Shown here: in pieces, positions 33,753-42,848 of the stretch
How positions within the stretch are numbered: position 1 is the first letter of the stretch
How the letters are laid out: each line of letters opens with the position of its first letter
Position numbers and translations under genes: made by a program
NCBI RefSeq assembly: GCF_008041935.1
Contig: NZ_VKAC01000002.1
Coordinates: 372,001 to 436,000 of the forward strand
Direction of reading: 5' to 3'
Source: Quadrisphaera setariae
Lineage (GTDB): Bacteria > Actinomycetota > Actinomycetes > Actinomycetales > Quadrisphaeraceae
Length of the DNA: 64,000 nt
The notes under the pieces: model-generated
The model's input: only the letters and a program-made list of their open reading frames with translations
Databases searched by the model: none
Told to the model about the DNA's origin: nothing

Positions 33753-33959
33753 TCAGCGGGGGTGGTCCTGCGACGGGGAGCCGATGCGCGGCTCCTGCGC
33801 CGGACCGTGGTGGCCCTCGGCGTCGTCCACCACCTCGTCGGCGCCGTGGCCGGGCAGGGCCGCGGTGGCGTCCGCGGAGGGGTCCTCCTCGGAGGCGTCG
33901 AGCTGGCTGGCCACGCCGAGCGGGTCCTGCTCGGCGAGCTGGTCGGGGTCGCTGGTCAC
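33753..33959 (-). CDS. Small acidic hypothetical protein
   Basis: About 68 residues from GTG 33959. Hydrophilic, rich in Asp, Glu, Ala and Pro (ASEEDPSADATAAL, GADEVVDDAEGHHG), probably disordered. No family recognised. It lies divergent to the DedA gene with 77 bases between start codons. Coding composition is fair, but no ribosome site is visible. Confidence 0.45.
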   Translation of the reverse strand: MTSDPDQLAEQDPLGVASQLDASEEDPSADATAALPGHGADEVVDDAEGHHGPAQEPRIGSPSQDHPR

Positions 33960-34023
33960 GCCGACACTGTGCCGCGCGGGTGCTCGGGTCGCACTCCAGC
34001 GGGTCCGCGAGGCCGACCTCACC

Positions 34024-34029
34024 TACCGT
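34024..34029 (+). promoter_or_regulatory. -10 box of the dedA promoter (TACCGT)
   Basis: TACCGT ends exactly 7 bases before GTG 34037 and no ribosome site is present, so the transcript is probably leaderless. Confidence 0.6.
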
Positions 34030-34036
34030 GGGTGCG

Positions 34037-34723
34037 GTGATCACCGTTCTCGCCACCGCCTCCGCCGACAGCGCCTCCGCTGCCAACGGGCTGACGGGAC
34101 TGTCGGGGTGGGTCGCCGACGTCATGGACGCCCTCGGGTGGCCCGGCGTCTTCCTCCTCACCCTCCTGGAGACGGTGTTCCCGCCCATCCCCAGCGAGGT
34201 GGTGCTGCCGCTGGGCGGCTTCCTCGCCTACGACGGGCGCATGAACCTCGTGGCGGTGTTCGTCGCGGCCACCGCCGGCGGCGTGCTGGGGGCGTACCTG
34301 CTGTACGAGCTCGCCCGGCGCATCGGGCAGCGCCGCGCCATCGCGCTGCTGGCCAAGATGCCGCTGGTCGACGAGGACGACGCCGACGCCGCCAACCGGT
34401 GGTTCCGCCGCCACGGCCGCTCGGCCGTGTTCTTCGGGCGCCTCATCCCCGGGGTGCGCAGCCTCATCTCGCTGCCGGCGGGTGCGGCGGAGATGCCGCT
34501 GGGGCAGTTCCTCATCTACACGAGCGCCGGCACCGCCCTGTGGAACGCGCTGCTCATCGGCGGCGGGTACGCCCTGGGCTCCCAGTGGGACCGCGTCTCC
34601 GGCTACGCCGACGTCTTCGACAAGGTGGTGATCGGTGCCGTCGTCGTGGCCGTGGCGCTGCTCGTGGTGCGCCAGGTGCGCAAGCACCGCGCCAAGCGGA
34701 CGGCGGCAGCGGGCACTCGCTGA
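34037..34723 (+). CDS. DedA-family membrane protein
   Basis: A 228-residue protein, now regarded as a lipid scramblase or flippase-like family. Signature regions: LLETVFPPIPSEVVLPLGGF (re-entrant loop with the conserved Glu and Pro), GAYLLYELARRIGQRRA and FFGRLIPGVRSLISLPAGAAEM. About five membrane segments, the last followed by a basic tail. Start GTG 34037 is fixed by the TACCGT box 7 bases upstream. Confidence 0.92.
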   Translation: MITVLATASADSASAANGLTGLSGWVADVMDALGWPGVFLLTLLETVFPPIPSEVVLPLGGFLAYDGRMNLVAVFVAATAGGVLGAYLLYELARRIGQRRAIALLAKMPLVDEDDADAANRWFRRHGRSAVFFGRLIPGVRSLISLPAGAAEMPLGQFLIYTSAGTALWNALLIGGGYALGSQWDRVSGYADVFDKVVIGAVVVAVALLVVRQVRKHRAKRTAAAGTR

Positions 34724-34788
34724 GGTGAAGACCGCCGCCGTCGCGGCGGAGGCGTTCAAGGTGGCGCCGCTGGTGCCGATGGGCGGGA

Positions 34789-35688
34789 GTGACCTGCCAC
34801 CGCGACGGCGCCCGCCACTGCGCCTGCACTCCCGAGCTCGCCGCCCTCGAGCCGCGGCTGGAGCTGCACACCCTCGACGCCCGGGCCCACGCCGCCCTGA
34901 AGATCCTCGCGTCCCCGCTGGCCGTGGAGGTGCTGCGCGTGGCGCAGACCACCTCCGTGGTCCGCGGTGACGTCGGTGCGCTCCTCGAGGCCGCTGCTCG
35001 CTCTCTGCCGGCGGCGCCCCTGCTGGACCGCAGGACCGGCGGGGCCGGCCGCTCGGCGGTGCCCGGCGAGCACGTCGACCCCACCGCGACCCTCCCGCAC
35101 CGCGCTGAGCTCATCGGCTCGCTCCAGCGCTCGCTCGACCACCAGCGCCCCGGCACCGCCACGGCGCTGGTCTTCTGCGGCGTCGGAGCCGGCGACGGCG
35201 ACCTGCCCCCGTCCGTGACGGCGGCCGTGGCCGCGCGCATCCGCAGCCACCTGCGTCGCAGCGACCTGCTGGCCCACTGCGGGCGCGGGCGATTCGTGGT
35301 GCTGCTGCCCGACGTCCCCGCCCACAGCGGTGAGGTCGCGGCGGCGCGCATCGTCGGTGCGGTGCGCGGCTCGCTGAGCGAACCCGTGGCCACGCAGGAG
35401 GGGCTCTACCCGCTGCAGGCCGTGGTCGGCTCCCTCGTGCACGCCCCCGCCGAGGCCGAGGCCGGTGCCGGTGACGACCACGCCGTCGACCTCACAGCCG
35501 TCGACGGTGGTCAGGTCGACGCCGTCGCAGAGTTCGAGGCCGAGTTCGACGTCGAGTTCGCCGCCGAGTCCTCGCAGGGCTCGCCCGAGGCGCCGACGGA
35601 CGGCGGCTGGGCCGAGCGCGTGAGCGCCGCCGACCTGCTCGCCGCCGTGGAGAGGGCGATGGACAGGGCCTTCGCTCCGCGCACCTGA
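34789..35688 (+). CDS. Degenerate GGDEF-domain protein with N-terminal Cys/His motif
   Basis: About 299 residues from GTG 34789. The C-terminal two thirds align with a diguanylate-cyclase fold: LPHRAELIGSLQRSL, RIRSHLRRSDLLAHCGRGRF and VVLLPDVPAHSGEVAAARIV. The catalytic GGDEF is CGRGRF, so it should not make cyclic di-GMP and may only sense a ligand or protein. The N-terminus has TCHRDGARHCACTPEL, a possible metal-binding set. A Glu/Ala/Val-rich acidic linker (EFEAEFDVEFAAE) precedes the last helix. Confidence 0.65.
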   Translation: MTCHRDGARHCACTPELAALEPRLELHTLDARAHAALKILASPLAVEVLRVAQTTSVVRGDVGALLEAAARSLPAAPLLDRRTGGAGRSAVPGEHVDPTATLPHRAELIGSLQRSLDHQRPGTATALVFCGVGAGDGDLPPSVTAAVAARIRSHLRRSDLLAHCGRGRFVVLLPDVPAHSGEVAAARIVGAVRGSLSEPVATQEGLYPLQAVVGSLVHAPAEAEAGAGDDHAVDLTAVDGGQVDAVAEFEAEFDVEFAAESSQGSPEAPTDGGWAERVSAADLLAAVERAMDRAFAPRT

Positions 35689-35731
35689 GGCGGCGGACGG
35701 GAGCGGCCGCGACCTGCGAGAGGATGGGGGC

Positions 35732-37546
35732 GTGAGCTCTGCCCCCACTGGTACGTCGCCTGACCACTCCTCAACTCCCTCGTCGGACCGTTCAGCGGAC
35801 CGCTCCGTCGACGAGGCGCCAGCGTCGTCCACGCGCTTCGCCGACCTCGGGCTCGGCCCCGAGCTGCTCGCGGCGCTGAACGACCTCGGGTACGAGGAGC
35901 CGACGCCCGTGCAGGCCGAGGCCGTGCCGTACCTGCTCGCCGGCCGGGACCTGCTCGGCCAGGCCGCCACGGGCACCGGCAAGACGGCGGCGTTCGCCCT
36001 GCCGCTGCTGCAGCGCCTCGCCGACGCCAGCCGCTCCGGTGAGCCGGCCGGCAAGGGCCCCTCGGCGCTGGTGCTCGCCCCCACGCGAGAGCTGGCGCTG
36101 CAGGTGGCCTCCGCCACCGAGTCCTACGGCACCGGGCTGGGCGTGCGGGTGCTCGCCGTGTACGGCGGCGCGCCCATCGGCGGGCAGCTGCGCGAGCTGC
36201 AGCGGGGGGTCGACGTCGTCGTCGGGACCCCCGGCCGCGTGCTCGACCACCTCTCCCGCGGCAGCCTCGACCTGTCCGGCGTGAAGACCGTGGTGCTCGA
36301 CGAGGCCGACGAGATGCTCGACGCCGGCTTCCAGGAGGACATCGAGGGCATCCTCGAGCGGGCCCCGCGCGACCGGCAGACGGTGCTGTTCAGCGCCACG
36401 ATGGCCGGGCGCATCGAGCGGATCGCCCGCACCCACCAGACCGACCCCGTGCGCGTGGTGCTCCAGCGGGAGGTGCCCGAGGGCGGTGCGCCGCTCGTCG
36501 AGCAGCGCGCGCACGTGGTGCAGCGGGCGTGGAAGCTGCCGGCGCTGCGCCGCGTGCTCGACGTCGAGGCACCCGCCGCCGCCATCATCTTCTGCCGCAG
36601 CCGCGGCGAGGTCGACGAGCTCACCGAGTCCCTCAACGGCCGCGGCATGCGCGCCGAGGCGCTGCACGGCGGCATGAGCCAGGACCAGCGCGACCGGGTC
36701 ATGGGGCGCCTGCGCGCCGGGGTCGCGCAGCTGCTGGTGGCCACCGACGTCGCCGCCCGCGGCCTCGACGTGGAGCAGCTCACCCACGTCATCAACTACG
36801 ACGTGCCCGCCTCCTCCGAGGCGTACGTGCACCGCATCGGCCGCGTGGGCCGCGGTGGCCGCTCCGGCGTGGCCATCACCATCGCCGAGCCGCGCGAGGC
36901 CCGGTACATCGGCGGGCTGGAGCGCGCCTCGCGCGGGTCCATCGCCGTGGTGCCGGTGCCGACGGCGGAGACGCTGCGGGAGCGCCGCGCGGAGCGCACG
37001 GCCGCCGCGCTGGAGGCCGCCGACGTCGACGGCGCGGCGCGCGAGCTGGCCGCCAAGCTCACCGCCGAGCGCGACCCCTCCGAGGTGCTGGCGGCCGCGC
37101 TGGTGCTGCTGGCGCAGGCCAGGGGCGAGAAGGCGGACGAGCCCGACGTGCCCGACGCGTCCTCGGGCCGTCCGCTGCGCTCCGGTCCTCGTGCCGGGGC
37201 CGAGCGCTCCGCGCGCCCGATCGGCGGCGCCCGCGGTGAGGGGCGCCGCGCGCCCCACGGCCGGCCCGCGGGCCCGGCCGGCGCCGGCCGCAAGCCGCGC
37301 ATCGGCGGGGAGGTCTCCCGTGTGTGGGTGGGCCTGGGCCGCCAGGCGGGCGTGCGCCCGCAGGACCTCGTCGGCGCCGTGACGGGCGAGACCCGCCTGG
37401 ACGGCGGCGAGGTCGGCGCCATCGAGGTGCACGAGCGCTACAGCATCGTCGAGGTGCCCTCGGGTGCCGTCGACGACGTGGTGACCGGTCTGCAGAGCGG
37501 CCTCATCCGCGGTCGCAAGGTGCGCGTGCGCCCTGAGCGGTTCTGA
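35732..37546 (+). CDS. DEAD-box ATP-dependent RNA helicase, DeaD/CsdA type
   Basis: A 604-residue helicase for RNA unwinding in ribosome assembly and cold growth. Motifs in order: Q motif (GYEEPTPVQAEAVPYLL), I (ATGTGKTAAF), Ia (APTRELALQV), II (LDEADEMLD), III (FSATM), V (LVATDVAARGLDV) and VI (YVHRIGRVGRGG). A basic Gly/Arg/Pro-rich linker leads to a DbpA-type RNA-binding domain (SRVWVGLGRQAGVRPQDLVG). GTG 35732 follows GAGGAT at 6 bases, readable either as a -10 box or as part of a ribosome site. Confidence 0.93.
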   Translation: MSSAPTGTSPDHSSTPSSDRSADRSVDEAPASSTRFADLGLGPELLAALNDLGYEEPTPVQAEAVPYLLAGRDLLGQAATGTGKTAAFALPLLQRLADASRSGEPAGKGPSALVLAPTRELALQVASATESYGTGLGVRVLAVYGGAPIGGQLRELQRGVDVVVGTPGRVLDHLSRGSLDLSGVKTVVLDEADEMLDAGFQEDIEGILERAPRDRQTVLFSATMAGRIERIARTHQTDPVRVVLQREVPEGGAPLVEQRAHVVQRAWKLPALRRVLDVEAPAAAIIFCRSRGEVDELTESLNGRGMRAEALHGGMSQDQRDRVMGRLRAGVAQLLVATDVAARGLDVEQLTHVINYDVPASSEAYVHRIGRVGRGGRSGVAITIAEPREARYIGGLERASRGSIAVVPVPTAETLRERRAERTAAALEAADVDGAARELAAKLTAERDPSEVLAAALVLLAQARGEKADEPDVPDASSGRPLRSGPRAGAERSARPIGGARGEGRRAPHGRPAGPAGAGRKPRIGGEVSRVWVGLGRQAGVRPQDLVGAVTGETRLDGGEVGAIEVHERYSIVEVPSGAVDDVVTGLQSGLIRGRKVRVRPERF

Positions 37547-37601
37547 CGGAGTGCGCTTCTGACGGGGCGCGCTGCTGACGTCGGCGCTCCGCCACGCACG
37601 G

Positions 37602-37638
37602 GGGCCCCGCTCCGGTCGATGTGACCGGGCGGGGCCCT
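37602..37638 (+). terminator. Strong hairpin between deaD-like and convergent hydrolase gene
   Basis: GGGCCCCGC and CCGGTC pair with GACCGG and CGGGGCCC around loop GATGT, with a one-base bulge. It lies 55 bases after the helicase stop and before the end of the minus-strand gene, so it may serve both. Confidence 0.7.
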
Positions 37639-37672
37639 CGTCGTCGTCCTGGTCCGCTGCGCGGAGAAGGGG

Positions 37673-38446
37673 TTACGGAGACGTGTGCGCGCTGGTCAGC
37701 ACGGGCTGTATCACCGGCACCACGTAGCCCTGCAGCGGCGAGAACACCACCACGAGCACGATCGCGGCGATGCCGAACATCGTGGCCAGGACGTGCTCCG
37801 GCTTGGCGCCCGTCTTGAACAGGCTGGCCGAGAGGCGCACGGAGTGCCCGCCCACCCACGTCAGCGGCACGGGCACGCCGCCGACGGTGAGCCAGTCACC
37901 GAGGATGTGGACGACGACGCCGCCGGCCACCGCGTACGGCAGCCACTCCAGCGCGTGGTTGGCGGTGCCGGTGACCCACCAGGCCCCGGCCACGGAGATG
38001 ACCAGGTTGCCGATGACCGTCTGCTCGACCTTGCCGGGGATCACCACGTGCAGCGCCTGCAGCGCGAGCCCGATGCCGAGGGCGATGACCGCCATCGACG
38101 CCCAGGGGTCGTGCGACGCGAGCACCGTGAGCAGGCCGAAGATGGCGGGCGCCAGCAGGAGGTCGTGGGTGCCCTGCCGGTGTCCGCCGGCGATCTTGCC
38201 GACCACGCTGGCGAGGGTCGTGGTGATCGGCCCCCACATGCGCGCGACGGTCGAGCCGGTGGCGCTGGGCATGACACCGCGCCAGTGGATGCCGCCCTGG
38301 TCGAGGTCGGGCAGCATCGCGAAGCCGCCCCAGGCGGCCACCCACGCGATCTGCTCGACGGGCCCGGTGACCCCCACCTGCCCGGCCCACGGCAGCGTCG
38401 CCGCGCCGGCGGCCAGCCCTGACATCGCGTGCGAGTGACCCAGCAC
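37673..38446 (-). CDS. YdjM-like membrane-bound metal-dependent hydrolase
   Basis: A 257-residue protein with about seven helices. It has the family's His/Asp-rich pattern: LGHSHAMSGLAAGAA at the start, FAMLPDLDQGGIHWRG, and HRQGTHDLLLAPAIFG with HILGDWLT later, which would bind metal near the membrane face. The substrate is unknown. GTG 38446 has GGGGAGG 8 bases upstream. Confidence 0.85.
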   Translation of the reverse strand: MLGHSHAMSGLAAGAATLPWAGQVGVTGPVEQIAWVAAWGGFAMLPDLDQGGIHWRGVMPSATGSTVARMWGPITTTLASVVGKIAGGHRQGTHDLLLAPAIFGLLTVLASHDPWASMAVIALGIGLALQALHVVIPGKVEQTVIGNLVISVAGAWWVTGTANHALEWLPYAVAGGVVVHILGDWLTVGGVPVPLTWVGGHSVRLSASLFKTGAKPEHVLATMFGIAAIVLVVVFSPLQGYVVPVIQPVLTSAHTSP

Positions 38447-38677
38447 CCGTCTCGCCTCCCCGCTGTTCGGTCGTGCCGCCGGTCGAGCGACCGGACGGCA
38501 CCCGGCGTCACACGCTAGTCACGGACGGTCGTCGGTGTGTCGGCGGCGCGCCGCGGTGGTCGCGGGCGGGTGCTGCCTGCGGGGTCGGGTGGGGGAGAGC
38601 GGCGGAAGGGCGGGTACGCAGCGCGGCGTACGGGCGGCTGCGCTCCCAGGACGACGACGGCGGGCGCCCGCGCTGGC

Positions 38678-38683
38678 TAGCGT
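38678..38683 (+). promoter_or_regulatory. -10 box of the sensor-kinase operon (TAGCGT)
   Basis: TAGCGT ends 6 bases before GTG 38690. The same hexamer and spacing occur at other genes in this window. Confidence 0.6.
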
Positions 38684-38689
38684 CGAGCG

Positions 38690-39925
38690 GTGACCCCCGC
38701 GACCCCGCGCCAGGAGCTGCGCCGGGCGCGGCTGCGGCTCGTGGCGCCGGCGTTCGCGACCGCCGTCGTGCAGGTGGTCGGGTCGCGGTTCGCGGCGCTG
38801 GCGAGCGGCGCTGACCTCCTCCACGGCGCGGCGCTGCTGCCCCTCCTGCCGCTGCTCCTGGCCGGGCCCGCCGCGCTGCTGGTCCGGCGGCGCCACCCGC
38901 ACGCGGCCCAGGGCGTCGCGGCGGCGGCGATGATCGGGTGGGTCGCGGTGACGCAGGTCAACGGTCCCGTGTGGCTGGCGCTGGCGGTGGCCACGGTCAG
39001 CGCGGTGGCCGGGTCGCCGCCGGGCCCGGCGGGTGCCCGGCAGCGCGTCACCGCGTACGCCCTGCTCAGCGGGGCGTGGGCCCTGGTGTGGCTCGGGCTG
39101 CCGGTCTGGGGGCGGCTGTCCGTGCCGTGGCAGGCGGTGGCCGGGTCGCTGGCGTGGCTGCTCGTCGTCGTCGCGGTGGGCGAGGGCGTGCGCGCCCGGA
39201 GGGCAGCGGCTGCCGACCGCCGCCGCCAGGCCCAGCAGGAGGCGCTGGCCCGCGAGGAGGAGCGGCGTCGCCGCGCCAGCGACGAGCGCCTCGCCGTCGC
39301 CCGCGAGCTCCACGACGTCATCGGCCACAGCCTCTCGATGATCACCGTGCAGTCCGGGGTGGCGCTGGAGCTCATGGACGGCCGCCCCGAGGTCGCGCGC
39401 GAGGCGCTCACCGCCATCCGCGCGGCCAGCCGCGACGCGCTCGTGGAGGTGCACGGCGTGCTCGCCTCCCTGCGCGGGGACGGCGCCGACGGTGAGCGCC
39501 AGCCCCGCGGGCCCGCCCCCACCGTCACCGACCTCGAGGCGCTGCTCGCCCGCCCCCGCGCCGCTGGCCTGCGGGTCGAGGCACAGGTGGCGGGGGACCT
39601 CGACGGGCTGCCCGTCGCGGTGGACCTGGCCGCGGCCCGCATCGTGCAGGAGGCGCTGACCAACGTCGCCCGGCACGCCGGCGGGTCGGCGGCGCGGGTG
39701 GTGCTGCGCCGCGAGCCGGACCGGCTGGTCGTCGTCGTCGACGACGACGGACCGGCGGCCCCCGTGGCCCCGCCGACCGGAGGCAGCGGGCTGCCCGGCA
39801 TGCGCGAGCGGGCCGCGGCGCTCGGCGGGCGGCTGAGCGCCGGACCGCGCGAACCGGTCCGCGGGGCGGGAGGCTGGCGGGTGGAGGCCGAGCTGCCCAC
39901 GGCCCGTGAGGAGGTGGGGTCGTGA
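38690..39925 (+). CDS. Sensor histidine kinase, NarL-partner (HisKA_3) type
   Basis: A 411-residue membrane kinase. Five or six helices occupy residues 15-165, with no large external domain, as in sensors that detect membrane state or small molecules. The dimerisation/phosphoacceptor box is [18 protein letters not shown] (His near residue 206), followed by a HATPase domain with [15 protein letters not shown] (N box) and [11 protein letters not shown] with [16 protein letters not shown] (G boxes). The stop overlaps the regulator start as GTGA, so kinase and regulator are a coupled pair. Confidence 0.93.
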   Translation: MTPATPRQELRRARLRLVAPAFATAVVQVVGSRFAALASGADLLHGAALLPLLPLLLAGPAALLVRRRHPHAAQGVAAAAMIGWVAVTQVNGPVWLALAVATVSAVAGSPPGPAGARQRVTAYALLSGAWALVWLGLPVWGRLSVPWQAVAGSLAWLLVVVAVGEGVRARRAAAADRRRQAQQEALAREEERRRRASDERLAVARELHDVIGHSLSMITVQSGVALELMDGRPEVAREALTAIRAASRDALVEVHGVLASLRGDGADGERQPRGPAPTVTDLEALLARPRAAGLRVEAQVAGDLDGLPVAVDLAAARIVQEALTNVARHAGGSAARVVLRREPDRLVVVVDDDGPAAPVAPPTGGSGLPGMRERAAALGGRLSAGPREPVRGAGGWRVEAELPTAREEVGS

Positions 39926-40605
39926 CCGTCCAGGTGCTCGTCGCCGACGACCAGCAGCTGGTCCGCGCCGGCTTCGCCGCCCTCCTCGACGCGCAGGACG
40001 GCATCGAGGTGGTGGGCCAGGCCGACGACGGCGAGCAGGCCCTCGCCCTGGCCCGCGAGCTGCGCCCCGACGTCGTCCTCATGGACGTCCGCATGCCGCG
40101 CCTGGACGGGATCGAGGCCACCCGGCGCATCACCGCGGACGCCGCGCTGGACGGGGTGCGCGTCGTCGTCCTGACGACGTTCGAGCTGGACGAGTACGTC
40201 TTCGACGCGCTGCGCGCCGGGGCCACGGGCTTCCTGGTCAAGCACACGGAACCGGCGGAGCTGGTGCGGGCCGTGCGCGTGGCCGCCGCGGGCGACGCGC
40301 TGCTGAGCCCCGGCGCGACGCGGCGGCTGGTGGCGGAGTTCGCGGCCCGCTCCGCGGCGCCGCCCACCGGCGCCGGGCCGCGCGCCGCCGCGCTGGACGT
40401 GCTCACGGCCCGTGAGCGCGAGGTGATGGCGCTGGTGGCTGAGGGGCTGTCGAACGAGGAGCTCGCTCAGCGGCTCGTGCTGAGCCCTGCGACCGCCCGC
40501 ACCCACGTGGGCCGGGTGCTGGCCAAGCTCGGGGCCCGCGACAGGACGCAGCTGGTGGTGCTCGCGTACGAGACCGGGCTGGTGCGCCCCGGCTGGCAGG
40601 GCTGA
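39922..40605 (+). CDS. NarL/LuxR-type response regulator
   Basis: A 227-residue partner of the kinase. The receiver domain (1-120) has acidic DDQ near the start, the phospho-accepting Asp in [13 protein letters not shown], Thr in [11 protein letters not shown] and Lys in [12 protein letters not shown]. The C-terminal GerE helix-turn-helix ([20 protein letters not shown], then [16 protein letters not shown]) binds DNA. Targets are unknown; the next gene downstream, encoding a SHOCT protein, is a candidate. Confidence 0.94.
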   Translation: MTVQVLVADDQQLVRAGFAALLDAQDGIEVVGQADDGEQALALARELRPDVVLMDVRMPRLDGIEATRRITADAALDGVRVVVLTTFELDEYVFDALRAGATGFLVKHTEPAELVRAVRVAAAGDALLSPGATRRLVAEFAARSAAPPTGAGPRAAALDVLTAREREVMALVAEGLSNEELAQRLVLSPATARTHVGRVLAKLGARDRTQLVVLAYETGLVRPGWQG

Positions 40606-40685
40606 CGCGTACGCGCGCAGGCGCACCCGAGGTGACGCGTCCCGGCTGACGCGGCAGCAGGCCCAGGCGACGCACGGTTGGTGGC

Positions 40686-40964
40686 ATGGACGCACTCCTG
40701 ATCAGCCCGATCACCACCACTCTGACGAGCGCGGCGACCGACCCGCGCTGGGGCCCCGGCCCGTGGCACGGCGGCGGGCCCGGTCCGTGGCTGCTCGTGC
40801 CCCTGGTCTTCTGGGTGCTCGTCATCGGCGCCGTCGTCTTCACCGTCCGGCGGCGCCGGTCCCGCAGCGCCGAGCACGTGCTGCGGGAGGCCTTCGCGCG
40901 CGGCGAGGTGGACGAGGAGGGCTACCGCGCCCGCCTCGCCGTCCTCCGCAGCACCCGGAAGTAG
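40686..40964 (+). CDS. SHOCT-domain small membrane protein
   Basis: A 92-residue protein. A Pro/Gly/Trp-rich external stretch (RWGPGPWHGGGPGPW), one membrane helix (LLVPLVFWVLVIGAVVF), a basic stop-transfer RRRRS and a C-terminal SHOCT motif (VLREAFARGEVDEEGYRARL). SHOCT modules are short oligomerisation elements. It follows the two-component system on the same strand by 80 bases and may be controlled by it. Confidence 0.85.
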   Translation: MDALLISPITTTLTSAATDPRWGPGPWHGGGPGPWLLVPLVFWVLVIGAVVFTVRRRRSRSAEHVLREAFARGEVDEEGYRARLAVLRSTRK

Positions 40965-40983
40965 CCGCACCCGGGCCCGCACG

Positions 40984-41027
40984 ACCAAGGACGTCGCGCA
41001 CACCGAGGTGTGCGCGACGTCCTTGAT
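40984..41027. terminator. Bidirectional terminator, 20-bp stem
   Basis: Arms ACCAAGGACGTCGCGCACAC and GTGTGCGCGACGTCCTTGAT, loop CGAG, one mismatch. It lies between convergent stops at 40964 and 41039. Confidence 0.75.
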
Positions 41028-41038
41028 CGGGGGGGCGG

Positions 41039-42334
41039 TCAGCGGCGGGCGGGCGGGGCCTCCTCGGCCAGGCGGTCCAGGTCGAGGCCCTCGCCGGCGG
41101 GCTCGGGCACGGCCAGCTCTTCCTCGGGGGTGTCGCCGTGGGCTGCCGGGGCCTCGGCCTCGGCGCGGGCGAGCATCCGGTGACCCGTGGCGAGGATCGC
41201 GATGGCGACCAGGAAGGACGCCGCACCCACCCAGAAGGGCAGCCCGAAGCCGTTGGCGGCGGCGAGCTTGCCAGCCACGAACGGGGCCAGGCCGCCGCCG
41301 ATGAAGCGCAGGAAGCCGTACGCGGAGGACGCGACGGGGCGCTCGACGGGGGAGACGAGCATGACGGCCTGCGTCATGAGGGTGTTGTTGATGCCGATGA
41401 ACGCGCCGGTGGCGATGGTGGCGACGATGACGACGGCGGGGCGCGCCACCCCAGCGGCGATCACGCCCATGAGCACGGCCAGACCGGCGAAGACGGCGTA
41501 CATCGTGGGCGCGGTGCCGAAGCGGGCCTGGAGCCGGGGAGCCACCCAGACGCTGAAGGCCGCGACGAGCAGACCCCAGCCGAAGAAGACCCAGCCGAGC
41601 TGGTGCACGCCCAGCTCCATCGGGTAGGGCGCGTAGCCGAGGAGGGTGAAGAAGCCCCAGTTGTAGGCGAGCGCGGCCAGCGCCATGGTCAGCAGCGAGC
41701 GGTGGCGCAGCGCCTTGAGCGAGGCGAGGACCGGGGTCGGGTGCGCGGGCTTGGGCGTGGACGGCACGAGCAGCGCCGTCGCGACGAGGGCGATGAGCAT
41801 GAGCACGGAGACGCCGAAGAACGGGCCGCGCCAGGAGATGCCGCCCAGCAGGCCGCCGACCAGCGGGCCCACCGCGATCCCCAGGCCGAGGGCCGCCTCG
41901 TAGAGGATGATCGCGCCGGCGAAGCCGCCGGTGGCGCTGGCGACGATCACGGCCAGCGACGTGGCGATGAACAGGGCGTTGCCCAGGCCCCAGCCGGCGC
42001 GGAAGCCGACGATGCCGTCCACGCCGCCGCTCGCCCCGGCCAGGCCGGCGAAGACCACGATCACCGCGAGCCCGGCGATGAGGGTCTTCTTGGCGCCGAT
42101 GCGGCTGGAGACCGCGCCGACGAAGAGCATCGCGACGGCGGTGACCACGAGGTAGCTGGTGAACAGCAGCGAGACCTGGCTGGGCGTGGCGTGCAGCTCG
42201 TCCTTGATGACCGGCAGGATCGGGTCGACCAGGCCGATGCCCATGAACGAGATGACGCAGGCGAAGGCGACGGCCCAGACGGCGCGCGGTTGCTTGAGCA
42301 TGTCGCGCATCGACGTGGGGGCGTGGGAGCTCAC
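41039..42334 (-). CDS. MFS transporter, DHA1 type
   Basis: A 431-residue transporter with 12 helices. Family opening: FACVISFMGIGLVDPILPVI, motif A-like SSRIGAKKTLIAG after helix 2 and GGLLGGISWRGPFFG at helix 5. The acidic C-terminal tail is cytosolic. It resembles drug or metabolite exporters. GTG 42334 has GGAAGGA upstream. It lies 43 bases after the MarR gene on the same strand, so MarR probably controls it. Confidence 0.9.
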   Translation of the reverse strand: MSSHAPTSMRDMLKQPRAVWAVAFACVISFMGIGLVDPILPVIKDELHATPSQVSLLFTSYLVVTAVAMLFVGAVSSRIGAKKTLIAGLAVIVVFAGLAGASGGVDGIVGFRAGWGLGNALFIATSLAVIVASATGGFAGAIILYEAALGLGIAVGPLVGGLLGGISWRGPFFGVSVLMLIALVATALLVPSTPKPAHPTPVLASLKALRHRSLLTMALAALAYNWGFFTLLGYAPYPMELGVHQLGWVFFGWGLLVAAFSVWVAPRLQARFGTAPTMYAVFAGLAVLMGVIAAGVARPAVVIVATIATGAFIGINNTLMTQAVMLVSPVERPVASSAYGFLRFIGGGLAPFVAGKLAAANGFGLPFWVGAASFLVAIAILATGHRMLARAEAEAPAAHGDTPEEELAVPEPAGEGLDLDRLAEEAPPARR

Positions 42335-42377
42335 GGGAGCGGGTCCTTCCGGGGGTGTTCTGGTGTTCGGGGGTGGG

Positions 42378-42833
42378 TCAGGCGTGCGCGAGCTCGCGTC
42401 GCCGGGAGGTCGCCGCCTGCGCCAGGCGCAGCAGCGCGGGCGTGGCGGCTGCCAGGGCCTCCGCGTCGCCGACGGGGGAGGCGTCGAGGAGGTCCGCCAG
42501 GGCCGCGGCGCGGGCGGCGCGGCGTGCGCCCACGAGCTCCCGGCCCGCGTCGGTGAGGACGACGACGAGGGCGCGCCCGTCCTGCGGGTGGGCCGTGCGC
42601 GCCACGAGGCCGTCGCGCTCGAGGCGGGCGACCATCTGGCTCATGGCGGGCTGGCTGACGCCCTCGGCGGCGGCCAGGGCGGAGACGCCGGAGCCGCCGT
42701 CACGGGCGAGCCGCGCCAGGAGCGTGGTGGAGGCCAGGCTCAGGTCACCGGGAGGTGCGAGGCGGCGGGCCCAGCTGAGGAGGTCCTCCAGTGCGGCGGA
42801 GAAGTCCGCAGAGAACTCGGTTGCTGCAGGCAC
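42378..42833 (-). CDS. MarR-family transcriptional regulator
   Basis: A 151-residue winged-helix repressor: helices ALAAAEGVSQPAMSQMVARL (HTH), the wing RTAHPQDGRALVVVLTDAG with the conserved Asp-Gly-Arg, and dimer helices at both ends. GTG 42833 has no ribosome site; TACAAA lies 6 bases upstream inside an AT-rich dyad. It likely represses itself and the MFS exporter downstream until a small phenolic or drug ligand binds. Confidence 0.92.
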   Translation of the reverse strand: MPAATEFSADFSAALEDLLSWARRLAPPGDLSLASTTLLARLARDGGSGVSALAAAEGVSQPAMSQMVARLERDGLVARTAHPQDGRALVVVLTDAGRELVGARRAARAAALADLLDASPVGDAEALAAATPALLRLAQAATSRRRELAHA

Positions 42834-42834
42834 C

Positions 42835-42848
42835 TGATATTTGTATCA
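42835..42848 (-). promoter_or_regulatory. Dyad operator at the marR start (TGATA-TTTG-TATCA)
   Basis: A perfect 5-base inverted repeat with a 4-base centre, starting one base upstream of the GTG. It covers the -10 box of a leaderless transcript. AT-rich sequence like this is rare in the window. Confidence 0.7.

Noticed and set aside
40686-40964. SHOCT protein as a toxin-antitoxin member.
   Set aside because: It has one helix plus a SHOCT motif, no partner gene, and sits next to a two-component system; nothing supports toxicity.
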